A stretch of 64,000 nt of DNA, taken from Parietaria judaica (taxonomy: Eukaryota > Streptophyta > Magnoliopsida > Rosales > Urticaceae). Numbering within the stretch: position 1 is the stretch's first letter; the number at the start of each line of letters is the position of its first letter. Of this stretch, positions 1-9,474 are shown piece after piece. The notes beneath the pieces were generated by a model, which ran no database searches, was not told the origin of the DNA, and saw only the letters and a list, made by a program, of their open reading frames with translations. The position numbers and the translations under genes are program-made. The stretch is taken from the NCBI GenBank assembly GCA_954871525.1, contig OX940866.1:37460521-37524520 (forward strand), given 5' to 3'.

Positions 1-166
1 GACGAGAAACGCCATAGGTAGCATTTCCTATAGCATTTCTTTATTTTACATTTTTTACAACATTAAATTTCAAACCAATTGAAAAAATAATAATTTTAGG
101 GCTTATACATTAGAATTTGAATATAACAAGAGTTCTCATGCAAAAATATGCAAGGATTAAATTGTT

Positions 167-2727
167 GACGAGAAATGCCATAGGAAATGCTATAGCATTT
201 CCTATAGCATTTCTTTATTTTACATTTTTTACAACCTTAAATTTCGAACAAATTGAAAAAATAATGATTTTAGGCCTTATACATTGGAATTTGAATATTA
301 CAAGCGTTCTCATGCAAAAATATGCAAGGATTAAATTGTTGACGAGAAATGCCATAGGAAATGCTATAGCATTTCCTATAACATTTCTTTCTTTTACATT
401 GTTTACGACCTAAAATTCGAACCAATTGAAAAAATAATTATTTTAGGGTTTATACATTGGAATTTTAATATTACAAGAGTTCTCATGCAAAAATATGCAA
501 GGATTAAATTGTTGACGAGAAATGCCATAGGAAATGCTAGCATTTCCTATAGCATTTCTTTATTTGACATAGTTTACAACCTAAAATTAAAACCAATTAA
601 AAAAATATTGATTTTAGGGCTTATACATTGGAATTTGAATATAACAAGAGTTCTCATGTAAAAATATGCAAGGATTAAATTGTTGACGAGAAACGTCATA
701 GGTAGCATTTCCTATAACATTTCTTTATTTTACATTTTTTACAACCTTAAATTTCGAACCAATTGAAAAAATAATGATTTTTGGGCTTATACATTGGAAT
801 TTGAATATTACAAGCGTTCTCATGCAAAAATATGCAAGGATTAAATTGTTGACGTGAAATGTCACAGGAATAGCATTTCCTATAGCATTTCTTTATTTTA
901 CATTTTTTACAACCTTAAATTTCGAACCAATTGAAAAAATAATGATTTTATGGCTTATACATTGGAATTTGAATATAACAAGAGTTCTCATGCAAAAATA
1001 TGCAAGGATTAAATGGTTGATGAGAAATGCCATAGGAAATGCTATAGCATTTCCTATAGCATTTCTTTATTTTACATTATTTACAACCTTAAATTTCGAA
1101 CCAATTGAAAAAATAATGATTTTAGGCCTTATACATTGGATTTTGAATATTACTAGCGTTCTCATGCAAAAATATGCAAGGATTAAATTGTTGACGAGAA
1201 AGGCCATAGGAAATGCTATAGCATTTCCTATAGCATTTCTGTCTTTTAAATTGTTTACGACCTAAAATTCGAACCAATTGAAAAAATAATTAGTTTAGGG
1301 CTTATACATTGGAATTTTAATATTACAAGAGTTCTCATGCAAAAATATGCAAGGATTAAATTGTTGACGAGAAATGCCATAGGAAATGCTATAGCATTTC
1401 CTATAGCATTTCTTTATTTGACATAGTTTACGACCAAAAATTCGAACCAATTCAAAAAATATTGATTTTAGGGCTTATACATTGGAATTTGAATATAACA
1501 AGAGTTTTCATGTAAAAATATGCAAGGATTAAATTGTTGACGAGAAACGCCATAGGTAGCATTTCCTATAGCATTTCTTTATTTTACATTTTTTACAACC
1601 TTAAGTTTCGAACCAATTGAAAAAATAATGATTTTTGGGCTTATACATTGGAATTTGAATATAACAAGAGTTCTCATGCAAAAATATGCAAGGATTAAAT
1701 TGTTGACGAGAAATGCCATAGGAAATTCTATAGCATTTCCTATCGCATTTCTTTATTTTACATTTTTTACAACCTTAAAATTCAAACCAATTGAAAAAAT
1801 AATAATTTTAGGGCTTATACATTAGAATTTGAATATAACAAGAGTTCTCATGCAAAAATATGCAAGGATTAAATGGTTGACGAGAAATGCCATAGGAAAT
1901 GCTATAGCATTTCCTATAGCATTTCTTTATTTTACATTATTTACAACCTTAAATTTCGAACCAATTGAAAAAATAATGATTTTAGGCCTTATACATTGGA
2001 ATTTGAATATTACAAGCGTTCTCATGCAAAAATATGCAAGGATTAAATTGTTGACGAGAAATTCCATAGGAAATGCTATAGCATTTCCTATATCATTTCT
2101 CCCTTTTACATTGTTTACGACCTAAAATTCGAACCAATTGAAAAAATAATTATTTTAGGGCTTATACATTGGAATTTTAATATTACAAGAGTTCTCATGC
2201 AAAAATATGCAAGGATTAAATTGTTGACGATAAATGCCATAGGAAGCATTTCCTATAGCATTTCTTTATTTGACATTGTTTACGACCTAAAATTTGAACC
2301 AATTGAAAAAATAATGATTTTAGGGCTTATACATTGGAATTTGAATATAAAAAGAGTTCTCATGTAAAAATATGCAAGGATTAAATTTTTGACGAGAAAC
2401 GCCATAGGTAGCATTTCCTATAGCATTTCTTTATTTACATTTTTTACAACCTTAAATTTCGAACTAATTGAAAAAATAATAATTTTAGGGCTTATACATT
2501 GGAATTTGAATATAACAAGAGTTCTCATGCAAAAATATGCAAGGATTAAATTGTTGACGAGAAATGCCATAGGAAATGCTAGCATTTCCTATAGCATTTC
2601 TTTATTTTACAATTTTTACAACCTTAAATTTCGAACTAATTGAAAAAATAATGATTTTATGGCTTATACATTGGAATTTGAATATAACAAGAGTTCTCAT
2701 GCAAAAATATGCAAGGATTAAATTGTT
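167..2727 (+). repeat. Degenerate 5-monomer higher-order repeat, three copies
   Basis: Copies span 167-1018 (852 bp), 1019-1878 (860 bp) and 1879-2727 (849 bp). The same monomer types recur in the same order. First is a full-length 174-bp monomer. Second is one with 'tttacgacctaaaatt' in place of 'tttacaaccttaaattt'. Third is one with 'tttgacat(a/t)gtttac' and, downstream, 'catgtaaaaa'. Fourth is a 165-166 bp monomer beginning 'gacgagaaac' with 'cataggtagc'. Fifth is a variable monomer. The order is clear, but the copies differ at many positions, so this is an older HOR than those to the right. It uses diagnostic variants that I do not see in the HOR families beyond 17 kb. Confidence 0.75.
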
Positions 2728-5700
2728 GACGAGAAATGCCATAGGAAATGCTAGCATTTCCTATAGCATTTCTTTATTTTACAATTTTTACAACCTTAAA
2801 TTTTGAACCAATTGAAAAAATAATGATTTTAGGCCTTATACATTGGAATTTGAATATTACAAGCGTTCTCATGCAAAAATATGCAAGGATTAAATTGATG
2901 ACGAGACATGCCACAGGAAATGCTATAGCATTTCTTTATTTTTCATTGTTTACGAACTAAAATTCAAACCAATTGAAAAAATAATGATTTTAGGGCTTAT
3001 ACATTGGAATTTAAATATTACAAAAGTTCTCATGCAAAAATATGCAAGGATTGAATTGTTGACGAGAAATGCCATAGGAAATGCTAGCATTTCCTATAGC
3101 ATTTCTTTATTTGACATTGTTTACGACCTAAAATTCGAACCAATTGAAAAAATAATGATTTTAGGGCTTCTACAATGGAATTTGAATATAACAACAGTTC
3201 TCATGCAAAAATATGCAAGGATTAAATTATTGACGAGAAATGCCATAGGAAATGCTATAGCATTTCCTATAGCATTTATTTATTTTACATTTTTTACAAC
3301 CTTAAATTTCGAACCAATTGAAAAAATAATGATTTTAGGGCTTATATATTGGAATTTTAATATTACAAGCGTTCTCATGCAAAAATATGCAAGGATTAAA
3401 TTGTTGACGAGAAATGCCATAGGAAGTCCTATAGAATTTCTTTATTTTACATTTTTTACAACCTTAAATTTCGAACCAATTGACAAAAATAATTATTTTA
3501 GGGTTTATACATTGGAATTTTAATATTACAAGCGTTCTCATGCAAAAATATGCAAGGATTAAATTGTTGACGAGAAATGCCATAGGAAATGCTATAGAAA
3601 TTCCTATACCATTTCTTTATTTTACATTTTTTACAACCTTAAATTTTGAACAAATTGAAAAAATAATGATTTTAGGGCTTATATATTGGAATTTTAATAT
3701 TACAAGAGTTCTAATGCAAAAATGCAAGGATTAAATTGTTGACGAGAAATGCCATAGGAAATGATTTAGCATTTCCTATTGCATTTCTTTATTTGACATT
3801 GTTTACGACCTAAAATTCGAACAAATTGAAAAAATAATGATTTTAGGGCTTATTCATTGGAATTTGAATATAACAAGAGTTCTCATGCAAAAATATGCAA
3901 GGATTAAATTGTTGACGAGAAATGCCATAGGAAATGTTATAGCATTTCCTATAGCATTTCTTTATTTTACATTTTTTACAACCTTAAATTTCGAACCAAT
4001 TCAAAAAATAATGATTTTAGGGCTTATACATTGGAATTTGAATATTACAAGCGTTCTCATGCAAAAATATGCAAGGATTAAATTGTTGACGAGAAATGCC
4101 ATAGGAAGTCCTATAGAATTTCTTTATTTTACATTTTTTACAACCTTAAATTTCGAACCAATTGAAAAAATAATGATTTTAGTGTTTATACATTGGAATT
4201 TTAATATTACAAGCGTTCTCATACATCACTATGCAAGGATTATATTGTTGACGAGAAATGCCATAGGAAACGCTATAGCATTTCCTTTAGCATTTCTTTA
4301 TTTTACATTGTTTACGACCTAAAATTCGAACCAATTGAAAAAATAATGATTTTAGGGCTTATACATTGGAATTTAAATATAACAAGAGTTCTCATGCAAA
4401 AATATGCAAGGATTAAATTGTTGACGAGAAATGCCATAGGAAATGCTATAGCATTTCTTATAGCATTTCTTTATTTGACATTTTTTACAACCTTAAATTT
4501 CGAACCAATTGAAAAAATAATTATTTTAGGGCTTTTACATTGGAATTTGAATATAACAAGAGTTCTCCTGCAAAAATATGCAAGGATTAAATTGTTGACT
4601 AGAAATGCCATAGGAAATGCTATAGCATTTCCTATAGTATTTCTTTATTTTACATTTTTTACAACCTTAAATTTTGAACCAATTGAAAAAATAATGATTT
4701 TAGGGCTCATACATTGGAATTTTAATATTACAAGCGTTCTCATGCAAAACTATGCAAGGATTAAATTGTTGACGAGAAACGCCACAGGAAATGCTATAGC
4801 ATTTCCTATAGTATTTCTTTATTTTACATTGTTTACGACCTAAAATTCGAACCAATTGAAAAAATAATGATTTTAGGGCTTATACATTGGAATTTGAATA
4901 TAACAAGAGTTCTCATGCAATAATATGCAAGGATTAAATTGTTGACGAGAAATGCCATAGGAAATGCTATAGCATTTCTTATAGCATTTCTTTATTTGAC
5001 ATTTTTTACAACCTTAAATTTTGAACCAATTGAAAAATAATGATTTTAGGGCTTATACATTGGAATTTGAATATAAAAAGAGTTCTCATGCAAAAATATG
5101 CAAGGATTAAATTGTTGACGAGAAATGCCATTTGGAAATGCTATAGCATTTCCTATAGCATTTCTTTATTTTACATTTTTTACAACCTTAAATTTCGAAC
5201 AAATTGAAAAAATAATGATTATAGGGCTTATACATTGGAATTTGAATATAACAAGAGTTCTCATGAAAAATTATGCAAGGATTAAATTGTTGACGAGAAA
5301 TGCCATAGGAAATGCTATAGCATTTCCTATAGCATTTCTTTATTTTACATTTTTTACTACCTTAAATTTCGAACCAATTGAAAAAATAATGATTTTAGGG
5401 CTTATACATTAAAATTTAAATATAACAAGAGTTCTCATGCAAAAATATGCAAGGATTAAATGGTTGACGAGAAATTCCATAGGAAATGCTATAGCATTTC
5501 CTATAGCATTTCTTTATTTTACATTTTTTACAACCTTAAATTTCAAACCAATTGTACAAATAATGATTTTACGGCTTATACATTGGAATTTTAATATTAC
5601 AAGCATTCTCATGCAAAAATATGCAAGGATTAAACTGTTGACGAGAAATGCCATAGGAAATGCTACAGCATTTCTTTATTTTACATTTTTTACAACCTTA

Positions 5701-6333
5701 AATTTCGAACCAATTGAAAAAGTAATGATTTTAGGGCTTATACATTGGAATTTGAATATAACGAGAGTTCTCATGCAAAAATCTGCAAGGATTAAATTGT
5801 TGACGAGAAATGCCATAGGAAATGCTATAGCATTTCTTATAGCATTTCTTTATTTGACAATTTTTACAACCTTAAATTTTGAACCAATTGAAAAAATAAT
5901 GATTTTAGGGATTATACGTTGGAATTTGAATATAACAAGAGTTCTCATGCAAAAATATGCAAGGATTAAATTGTTGACGAGAAATGCCATAGGAAATGCT
6001 ATAGCATTTCCTATTGCATTTCTTTATTTTACATTTTTTACAACCTTAAATTTCGAACCAATTGTAAAAATAATGATTTTAGGGCTTATACATTAGAATT
6101 TTAATATTACAAGCATTCTCATGCAAAAATATGCAAGGATTAAATTGTTGACGAGAAATGCCATAGGAAATGCTATAGCATTTCCTATAGCATTTCTTTA
6201 TTTGACATTTTTTACAACCTTAAATTTCGAAGCAATTGAAAAAATAATGATTTTAGGGCTTATACATTGGAATTTGAATATAACGAGAGTTCTCATGCAA
6301 AAATATGCAAGGATTAAATTGTTAACGAGAAAT
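2728..6333 (+). repeat. Diverged satellite without a clear HOR
   Basis: Continuation of the left zone. Monomers mix the 'tttacgacctaaaattc' type (near 3120, 3800, 4310, 4830) with the standard 'tttacaaccttaaatttc' type at irregular spacing. Several carry 'aggaagtcctatagaattt' (near 3423 and 4105), a form not seen elsewhere in the window. I found no regular higher-order period and no gene. Confidence 0.8.
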
Positions 6334-6933
6334 GCCATAGGAAATGCTATAGCATTTCCTATAGCATTTCTTTATTTTACATTTTTTACAACCTTAAATT
6401 TCGAACCAATTGAAAAAATAATGATTTTAGGGCTTATACATTGGAATTTGAATATAACAAGAGTTCTCATGCAAAAATATTCAAGGATTAAATGGTTGAC
6501 GAGAAATGCCATAGTAAATGCTATAGAATTTCCTATGGAAGATTGTGATAACCCAAATTCTCACGTACAATTATGACCAGTAATAACACATTCACGATGC
6601 ATAATAAAACATTTCATATAGATTGCACACCTCCTATACCTTATGTACAAGAACATTATTTGTTTTTAACATCGTTTGTTGAGTAATTTCATGCAGCGTG
6701 AAGGTCCGGTATTCCTCAAGAGTGAAGCATTGTGTGCTAAATGAGTAAATGAATTGATACTATACACTGTTCATATTTCGATAAAATTCACGATACACTG
6801 AAATCCGTGCATTTTTCATGACATCACAAGTAGGTCAAATATATTTTGTTAAATGATTTATTTCATACTAGAAAATAAAAAAAAATGAAGTCATAGTCAA
6901 CTCTAAGCAAGCATGACGTTTCGGTTTTGTATT

Positions 6934-6952
6934 TTTCTCGGTAAGCGAGAAA
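6934..6952. other. Short hairpin in the LTR (copy 2 at 9865-9883)
   Basis: Perfect 7-bp inverted repeat TTTCTCG / CGAGAAA around the 5-base loop GTAAG, in the left part of the LTR. No known function is recognised. It may be chance in a 2.5-kb sequence. Confidence 0.4.
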
Positions 6953-7248
6953 TGGCTCGGTTTAACTTCTGGGTTAGTATTTTTGTTCAAATAGCTATCT
7001 TAAATATTTACTATGTACTTTATATTATTTATTATGTAAATGAAATGATAGTAAACATTTTGATTGGTTTATAAGTAGGTTTTACCGAATAATAATGAAA
7101 ACGATGCGTAGAAGCGGAAAAGTAAAAAGTAAGCAAAACCGATTGAACCGGGACTAGGTTTCACCATGTTAGGATAGGTTTATTTGTATTTAATCACTCT
7201 ATACTATTAAGAGTCATCTTGGAAGTCTTGTTATTGATACACCTCATG

Positions 7249-7515
7249 CTAAGTTTTGAAAATATCAATTTTATCCTTTAATTTGGTATTAAAACAAAGC
7301 AAGCAGCTCTTACCTTCAAAACCTCTCGGACCACAGCTTTTATACAGAGCTAAAACCCTCACCAGATATTCCTCTCCCTGATTCAAATCTTTCCCAACTT
7401 GTAGAGCTGAAATAGGAGTTAGAACTTGCAACCTAGAGCCGATACAAGTTTCATGGTTAGTTAGTTCTATCTTTTTAGTGTTTTCATTTTTCATTTGAAA
7501 ACTCCAGCACCTCAT
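7249..7515 (-). other. 88-codon open frame on the minus strand of the LTR, doubtful (copy 2 at 10180-10446)
   Basis: An ATG-to-stop frame antisense to the LTR, encoding 88 residues that begin MRCWSFQMKNENTKK. The middle part (about residues 29-70, around LTPISALQVGKDLNQG and EEYLVRVLALYKSCGPRGFE) looks more protein-like than its surroundings, but I recognise no family. After the codons for GFEG the minus strand reads AAG|GTAAGAG, a good 5' splice-site match with the exon edge at 7314, so the true coding part, if any, might stop there. Both copies give the same peptide, but the copies are nearly identical and so supply no independent evidence. It could be a captured exon fragment, an antisense LTR transcript, or chance. 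Most likely it is not a gene. Confidence 0.15.
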
Positions 7516-7609
7516 GTTTATTTTTCAGCTTCATATGATCTATAATGTGTGTCAAATAGTTCTAAAGGTGTTCATAATATTTCCTAGGTGAATGATTTTG
7601 CAAAAGAAA

Positions 7610-7675
7610 CTTGAGATGTTCATAAGTTGCTGCCTTATTATAAATATTTTAAATGAACCTTGAGATGTTCATAAG
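7610..7675 (+). repeat. 17-bp direct repeat in the LTR (copy 2 at 10541-10606)
   Basis: CTTGAGATGTTCATAAG occurs at 7610-7626 and again at 7659-7675, a 49-bp spacing. A weaker relative, 'ggtgttcataat', lies just upstream near 7567. Function is unknown; it may be a remnant of local duplication in the LTR. Confidence 0.6.
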
Positions 7676-8280
7676 AGTTTTATATTTGATAATTAATCAT
7701 TGGAGTTTATTATGCTTGCTGTCGATTTAAGAAAAGAATCGATTTGAATGATTATAGCGCTAGGTTGTTCGGTTTGTGCGCTTCTTTGTTTTAGGAGGCA
7801 GCCGGTTTATATTTTACGATGGATGGATGTTATTTGATAATATAGATCTTGGTTAGTTTGAAAATACAAGGGACTCTATGTCCAAATGTTTTACAAAGAG
7901 AATACAATTTTATCTCAACCGAGCTAGTTTTGCAAAAATGTGTTTTAAAGAACTATATATCGTGAAATTTGACTTGAAATATGCACGGAATTACTTGTAT
8001 AAGTATAAAGCATTCACGGACAGTGAAATTGATGTCTTGAGTACTTGGTAATAAATTCATTAGGTGGTTAGCACACATTGCTCATTGAGGAAACTGGACT
8101 GAATCGTTTGCACGGGTATTCGACGTAAAAAGGTAAACATGAACTCTTTTAAAACTATCACAAGGACATAGTATGAAAGCACTATGTTATATGAGTATGA
8201 GTATTTCGTGTTCCAAAATTATAAAGAGAATGTACCACTTTAAAAGGTGTGAACATTGATGAGTTAATTTTTGGTGGCCT

Positions 8281-8311
8281 ATATTAGTCCCTAGGATTGG
8301 GGGATTAATAT
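8281..8311 (+). promoter_or_regulatory. LTR hairpin H1 (copy 2 at 11212-11242)
   Basis: Stem ATATTAGTCC (8281-8290) pairs with GGATTAATAT (8302-8311) over 10 bp with one G.U pair. The loop is CTAGGATTGGG. It is the first of four hairpins that share the loop core TAGGATTGG. A regulatory or RNA-structural role is inferred from repetition and covariation only. Confidence 0.55.
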
Positions 8312-8357
8312 GTCTTATGGGATATTGTTTGTGCCATAGGACTTTCTCGGACTTATT

Positions 8358-8382
8358 GTAGTTCCTAGGATTGGGGGACTAC
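8358..8382 (+). promoter_or_regulatory. LTR hairpin H2 (copy 2 at 11289-11313)
   Basis: Stem GTAGTTCC pairs with GGGACTAC over 8 bp with one U.G pair. The loop is TAGGATTGG. It corresponds in position to H4 in the second 170-bp repeat. Confidence 0.55.
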
Positions 8383-8451
8383 GGTGTCTCATGTGTATGA
8401 TTGAGATACTTATATATGGCCAGAGTCCGATAGTTTTCTCACACGTGGCCT

Positions 8452-8480
8452 TGTTAGTCCTTAGGATTGGGGGACTAACA
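8452..8480 (+). promoter_or_regulatory. LTR hairpin H3 (copy 2 at 11383-11411)
   Basis: Stem TGTTAGTCC (8452-8460) pairs with GGACTAACA (8472-8480) over 9 bp without mismatch. The loop is TTAGGATTGGG. It is the counterpart of H1: where H1 has a G.U pair, H3 has G-C. Confidence 0.55.
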
Positions 8481-8527
8481 CATCTTGTGGGATAGGATTG
8501 GTTCCATAAGATATTTTCGAACCTATT

Positions 8528-8552
8528 GTAACTCCTAGGATTGGGGAGTTAC
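8528..8552 (+). promoter_or_regulatory. LTR hairpin H4 (copy 2 at 11459-11483)
   Basis: Stem GTAACTCC (8528-8535) pairs with GGAGTTAC (8545-8552), 8 bp without mismatch. The loop is TAGGATTGG. Compared with H2 (GTAGTTCC/GGGACTAC) both strands have changed in a way that keeps pairing. Confidence 0.55.
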
Positions 8553-8670
8553 GATGTCTCATGTGTATGATTGAGATATTTGTATGTGGCCAAGGTTCGA
8601 TGGGACACGTGGAAGCTTACTAATAGGCCTAGACGATTAACCTTCTTTGAACACATAATAACGCGCGTAA

Positions 8671-8686
8671 TATTTTATAATATATT
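8671..8686 (+). promoter_or_regulatory. Possible LTR TATA element (copy 2 at 11602-11617)
   Basis: TATTTTATAATATATT lies about 390 bp before the LTR right end, with a second candidate CTATAAGAATAAG at 8691. In an LTR oriented left to right this is a plausible core promoter at the U3/R border. AT-richness makes chance matches common, so the call is weak. Confidence 0.3.
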
Positions 8687-8752
8687 GGTACTATAAGAAT
8701 AAGAGTTTATGGTATGTTGAAGTTTATCTATATGTATACGGTTCTTGTTTAC

Positions 8753-8766
8753 TGAGCTTTAGCTCA
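8753..8766. other. TGAGCTTTAGCTCA inverted repeat in the LTR (copy 2 at 11684-11697)
   Basis: A 6-bp stem (TGAGCT/AGCTCA) around a TT loop, about 70-80 bp downstream of the TATA-like stretch. From memory, 'actgagctttagctca' phrases occur at this place in many plant Ty3/Gypsy LTRs, which supports the LTR call. Its function is not known to me. Confidence 0.5.
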
Positions 8767-9069
8767 CGTAGTTCTTGTGATGTTGGTGAGGGTGCATCTA
8801 GACATGACTAGTCATCTTGGCGTTTGGATGAGCACTCTCGCACACCGTAAAGCATATGTATATGGAACCTTTTGACCTAATGGGCCTATTTTGAATTGTA
8901 TATATAGTTTTGATGTCCATATGTACATAGGACAAAGTAACATGGTCGTTATAAAGTAATTTCGTGTATGTAAAAAACTATATTACATACTAGAAATTTA
9001 AAAGTTTAATTTTGTCCACTTTTTGGAAAGTGGAACTGTTTTAAATTAAAAGAGGTAGTGGGTGCTACA

Positions 9070-9474
9070 ATTAAATTGTTGACGAGAAATGCCATAGGAA
9101 ATGCTATAGCATTTTCTATAGCATTTCTTTATTTTACATTTTTTACAACCTTAAATTTCGAACCAATTGAAAAAATAATGATTTTATGGCTTATACATTG
9201 GAATTTGAATATAACAAGAGTTCTCATGAACAAATACGCAAGGAATAAATGGTTGACGAGAAAAGCCATAGGAAATGCTATAGCATTTCCTATAGCATTT
9301 CTTTATTTTACATTTTTTACAACCTTAAATTTCGAACCAATTGAAAAAATAATGATTTTAGGGCTTATACATTGGAATTTGAATATAACAAGAGTTCTCA
9401 TGCAAAAATATTCAAGGATTAAATGGTTGACGAGAAATGCCATAGTAAATGCTATAGAATTTCCTATGGAAGAT
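9070..9474 (+). repeat. Satellite between the two LTR copies (405 bp)
   Basis: About 2.3 monomers. The first begins directly after the LTR end at ATTAAATTG. The second starts at 'ttgacgagaaaagcc' (near 9253) after a variant 'gaacaaatacgcaaggaataaatgg' junction. The last, containing 'atagtaaatgctatagaattt', is cut at the LTR start. The same truncated monomer sits left of copy 1 (6493-6543), and the first 317 bp recur right of copy 2 (12001-12317). Confidence 0.95.

Larger units (their letters stand above)
1..6543 (+). repeat. Diverged satellite array, left zone (about 165-175 bp monomers)
   Basis: Head-to-tail monomers of the same satellite that fills the rest of the window, here with many private substitutions and small indels. 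Counted from each 'gacgag' start, the first monomers are 166, 174, 172, 172, 166, 168, 174, 173, 173, 166, 174, 174, 173, 165 and 165 bp. Odd variants include loss of 8 bp next to 'cataggtagc' (monomers starting 1, 685, 1539), a 162-bp form near 2920 and another near 5660, a 1-bp insertion near 5113 and a 1-bp loss near 5033. There is no gene. The last monomer is cut at about 6537, just before the LTR. High divergence and weak HOR structure fit an old array edge that no longer exchanges with the core; this is inference from the contrast with 17-64 kb. Confidence 0.95.
8281..8612 (+). repeat. Tandem pair of about 170-bp repeats inside the LTR (copy 2 at 11212-11543)
   Basis: Two diverged repeats, about 8281-8448 and 8451-8612, offset by 170 bp. 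Each holds two copies of a 'ta.GGATTGGGG' motif about 75 bp apart, the shared phrase 'tctcatgtgtatgattgaga' (8387-8406 and 8557-8576) and a closing ACACGTGG (8441-8448 and 8605-8612). The array is effectively A-B-A'-B' with subunits of about 85 bp. It is unrelated in sequence to the 174-bp satellite despite the similar period. Each of the four motifs sits in a hairpin, listed separately. The position upstream of the TATA-like stretch suggests U3. Confidence 0.8.
6544..9069 (+). mobile_element. Solo LTR of a plant Ty3/Gypsy-like retrotransposon, copy 1
   Basis: This is the non-satellite insert. It starts TGTGATAACCC at 6544 and ends GGTGCTACA at 9069, a TG...CA pair of the kind found at plant Ty3/Gypsy LTR ends. 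Satellite resumes at the next base (ATTAAATTG). No internal retroviral region follows: there is no tRNA-Met primer-binding site of the TGGTATCAGAGC type after 9069, no polypurine tract and no gag-pol frame. This is an LTR alone, as left by LTR-LTR recombination. At 2,526 bp it is long but within the range known for Tekay/Del chromoviruses. A TATA-like stretch (8671-8686) and the inverted repeat TGAGCTTTAGCTCA (8753-8766) fit an LTR read left to right. The 5-bp flanks (AAGAT, ATTAA) do not match, so no target-site duplication is visible. Lineage is a guess; LTR identity is fairly firm. Confidence 0.8.

Noticed and set aside
8282..8612. The 170-bp LTR repeat as a relative or source of the 174-bp satellite
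   Set aside because: The periods are similar, but I see no shared sequence: the LTR repeat is richer in GC and has none of the satellite's landmark words.
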